DNA of 64,000 bases from Thamnidium elegans. Taxonomy: Eukaryota; Mucoromycota; Mucoromycetes; Mucorales; Mucoraceae. Made by a program: the position numbers and the translations under genes. The notes under the pieces were generated by a model, which did no database searches, was not told the DNA's origin, and worked only from the letters and a program-made list of their open reading frames with translations. Location: NCBI GenBank assembly GCA_025201345.1, contig JAIXMG010000014.1, positions 434,001 to 498,000 of the forward strand. The letters are read 5' to 3'. Shown piece by piece: positions 61,275 to 64,000 of the stretch; position 1 is the first letter of the stretch; each line of letters begins with the position of its first letter.

Positions 61275-64000
61275 TTATAGTTTAAAAAGCTTGATGTAAA
61301 AAAAAAAAGTGAGAAAAAGTGAGAAAAGAGAAAGAGAGAGAAAGAGAGATGATGAAGTGGGGTTTTTCTTTTGCTGATGATGCTGAATAAAAAAAAAAAA
61401 ATAAAAAAAAAGATGGCTGAGAATCAAACTAGTCGAAGCAATCTCCTGCTAGAGGAGATGTAAAGGTATTGTAATTATAAAAAAAAGGGCAAAAAAAAAA
61501 AAAAAAAAAAAAACTAAAGTGACAGTAAAAAAGAGTTTTCTTTAAAAGAGTATGACAAGGGTGAAAAGCTTTCGGTGTTTTAATGGTTTTAACACTTGTT
61601 CTTTAAACATAAACTTCATTCGTACAGTGCTCACGATACCAATTTGCGTGATTTTAAATATTTTGCGTAAAGTTGATTGGACAATTTGCGTTAGGTAAAA
61701 AACCAAATTGCACTCAATATTTATATGTTTTTAGTGAACAAAAAGTGAACAGACCTAAATAAGTTTACGAAGCAAGCAACCACCAGCTTTTTCCAGTGAG
61801 TGACTATACAAATTGATCCATGGCAATTGCATAACAGTGAGCAATAGGAACAAATTCCTGTGATTTTTTTTTAGACCCATTATTTTCTCTTTTTGGTAAC
61901 TGTTTATTATGTATTATTTTTTATTTAAACATTATACATTATTTTAGAGTCAAGTATATAAAAGGGAAGCAAGAAACTAGATAACAACTAGTGTTTTATA
62001 GGTGTTTATTCTACAACATATCTATACTACTGAGCCACTCCTCAGCCTAATAATAATAATAATAAAAAAATAAGTGTTCCGATAATTTACCTATTTAGGA
62101 ATACAAAAGCTATTGGTTTTCTAATCCGTTTGTGTATCTGATTTTTATAAAACAGTGTAGCGTGAGCTCAGAAACTGTAGTGCGCCCTTGAAAATTACAA
62201 ATCGTTTAATTTTAATTGGTCTTTTGTGTTTAAACCACCTTTTTGCTATCGAGCCATCAAATATATATATATATATATTTGATAATTAAAAAGGAAAAGG
62301 GGGCTTATTTTTCAAACAAGTACTACAGCATGTTTTATGCAAATTATTATCTATAAAATAAACTGTCATCGCACAAGTAGAATTTCAGCAATTACTGAAC
62401 GTGTATTACCATAGTTATAAATAATGCCAAGAAAATATCTGTAAGCTCTCAAGCCGTTGCAACGTTTTGTCAGATCAAAGTACTTGTAATCACCAAGGTT
62501 ACGTTTCTATGACTACTAAGCTGCTACTACTGCTACTAAAAGAGAAAAAATGAGATGTATTTGCAAGTATGCTGGTAGAGTGAACCCTTCTTTCCGGGTC
62601 GCTTATAGCATGATATATATATCTGTTCCACCAAACAATATTATACTTTCCCTAAAGTATAACAAATCCGAGAGCCCCCCTTTTTTTACATTTTTTTTTT
62701 AATTTCCCGTTTATGCAGGTACCCCTTAATCTTTTTTATCAATGTAATAACAACAACAGAAAATAAAGCCTCGGGGAACTGTCCCGACTTTTAGGGATCT
62801 CCTTCTGCGTTTAATTTGGTGTAGAAAACAACTTTTTGCTTTTCAAAAATAAACTTTAAACTTGGATTTTTGATATAATACGACTCAGTACTAAGTAAAG
62901 AGTCTTGTTAATTTGTATTTATCTCTTTTTGTTATCATAAATAAATGCACGTATAATAAATAATATCCTGTACGCTTACTCTGATCCATCAATTCACTTA
63001 TCTCTCACCTTACTCTTCTACACCTACATTAAATACAATATTTTGGTGTACACAAACGTATACATTTTCCTGTAATATATTCTTATAGTGTTACTATAAA
63101 ATAAAAAAAAACGAGAGCCATTGTGGTGAATAATACCTATTTGGCAACAATATGTGTATATATATAAAAGAAGGGGTTTTCATCCCCTAAATAGCGGAAT
63201 ATTTTTTTCTTGCAAGCATAAATTAGAAAAGTTACTACAATGGTAATATAAAAAGATAAAAATAGCTGCGGTACAATTTCAGTTTTTATTATTTTTAGCT
63301 TATGTTTCATTTATTGGGATACCTTTGAGGTATTTTTTTTTTTTTTTTGATAGTTTTTCATTTTTCACGTGTATATAATAGATATAAAGCCACATTACGT
63401 TTTTTATTATTTGCTACTCAGCCACATCACTGTTTCTATTATAATTCCAAGTATAACGATAATGTACCACAAGATAACTCATACTATTCTCGATATAATA
63501 TGCTGATTATCTTAAATAAAAAGACAAAATGTAAATGCAATACTGGGAACTGCATGGCTTAGTTGTGGCTAAGTCCCGAAGCTTATGTACATTAAAAAAA
63601 AAAAAGAAGGTAAAAACATATATTATATTCGAATACGTAAGATCTTCAATACAGCTTAAATAACCCCTGCCCACAAAAGCTATAAACTTTACTCGATCCT
63701 CAAAAGGAGAATACTATAGTTGTCGAAGCGAAGGAAGAAGAAGTGGTACAAGCGCTTTGTTTTCAGATAATAATAATATAATAATAATAATCCCTTTTTC
63801 CCCAGGTCTTTCAAGCAAGCTAATTATATAATTCAATTTTTTTTTTTTTTTTTTTTTTTTGGTGGGGTAAATGAACTAACATTTCGCCTTCGACAGCTTT
63901 CGATCAAGACATGTTCAAAAATGCTGGCAAGATAAACGACTTGTAGTAGTAGTGTAAATTATTTCGTTCGTCATAAAAAAAAGGATATATTTTACTTCGA
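61275..64000. other. 2.7 kb with no recognised gene at the window end
   Basis: The first 100 bases carry a GA-rich block (61300-61350), CT-rich on the coding strand of the SH3 protein gene, so promoter or leader. The rest is AT-rich with poly-A (61490-61513) and poly-T (63838-63860) runs. A frame without a Met at about 63667-63770 (INFTRSSKGEYYSCRSEGRR) might be an exon of a gene lying beyond the window edge, but this is weak. Confidence 0.4.

Noticed and set aside
61412..61475. Sequence with GATGGCTGAG resembling a Leu/Ser tRNA D-arm, followed by a short hairpin
   Set aside because: No acceptor stem, anticodon arm or T-arm (GGTTCGAATCC-like) could be fitted.
63667..63770. Met-less frame near the right edge
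   Set aside because: Short, no motif and no clear splice sites; noted only as a possible exon of a gene outside the window.

Overview
The window reads as nuclear DNA of an early-diverging filamentous fungus, most likely Mucoromycota (Mucorales-like). The sequence is very AT-rich and full of long poly-A and poly-T runs. Genes carry many short (about 50-90 bp) GT-AG introns. The gene set (a CSL transcription factor, a spectrin-repeat/GAS2 giant, Arp2/3, septin, Spo7, an HRI-type eIF2-alpha kinase) is eukaryotic with a fungal flavour. No bacterial operons, CRISPR arrays or convincing tRNA/rRNA genes were seen. The placement is an inference from gene content and style. Exon joins were worked out by hand from splice sites, reading phase and remembered family consensus.

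Layout. 119-9553 (-) is a giant CH-CH/spectrin-repeat/GAS2 spectraplakin-like cytolinker. After a 4.2 kb gap comes a CSL (Su(H)/CBF1-type) factor at 13801-17013 (-). A 2.5 kb gap follows, then the Arp2/3 subunit ARPC4 at 19552-20376 (-), which has an ATG-only first exon. At 21156-23138 (+) lies a secreted Ala/Ser repeat protein whose repeats are bounded by Lys-Arg sites, resembling a Kex2-processed repeat precursor. Next are a cysteine-less peroxiredoxin-like protein (23263-24026, -), the SUMO E1 subunit UBA2 (24181-26551, -), a Baeyer-Villiger-type flavin monooxygenase (27581-29415, +), a LETM1/Mdm38 homologue (29822-31839, +), a polytopic membrane protein perhaps of the UPF0658 Golgi family (32558-33922, +), a Cdc10-type septin (34136-35699, -), cohesin SMC1 (36067-40169, -) and a small unknown protein (40386-40757, -).

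41.0-48.3 kb is a decayed, transposon-rich island. It holds an intact 173 bp MITE and a truncated inverted copy 3 kb away, a Tc1/IS630-type DD34E transposase pseudogene, short tandem repeats, a 39-base poly-T run and fragments of old reading frames.

48.4-61.3 kb is compact and conserved: an AidB-like acyl-CoA dehydrogenase, a possible 14-residue acylated peptide ORF, Tsr4/PDCD2, a LEA-like mitochondrial protein, Spo7, SDHAF4, DGAT1, an HRI-type eIF2-alpha kinase and a single-pass membrane protein with a cytoplasmic SH3 domain. Spo7 (activator of the phosphatase that controls lipin, the DAG producer) and DGAT1 (the DAG consumer) are only 1.2 kb apart, a suggestive lipid-storage pairing. 61.3-64.0 kb has no recognisable gene.

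The best leads for new biology are the Kex2-type repeat precursor, the catalytically dead peroxiredoxin-like protein, the fungal spectraplakin, the SH3 membrane protein, and a recurring T-tract/A-tract palindrome found in introns and right before start codons but never in the reverse A-then-T order.
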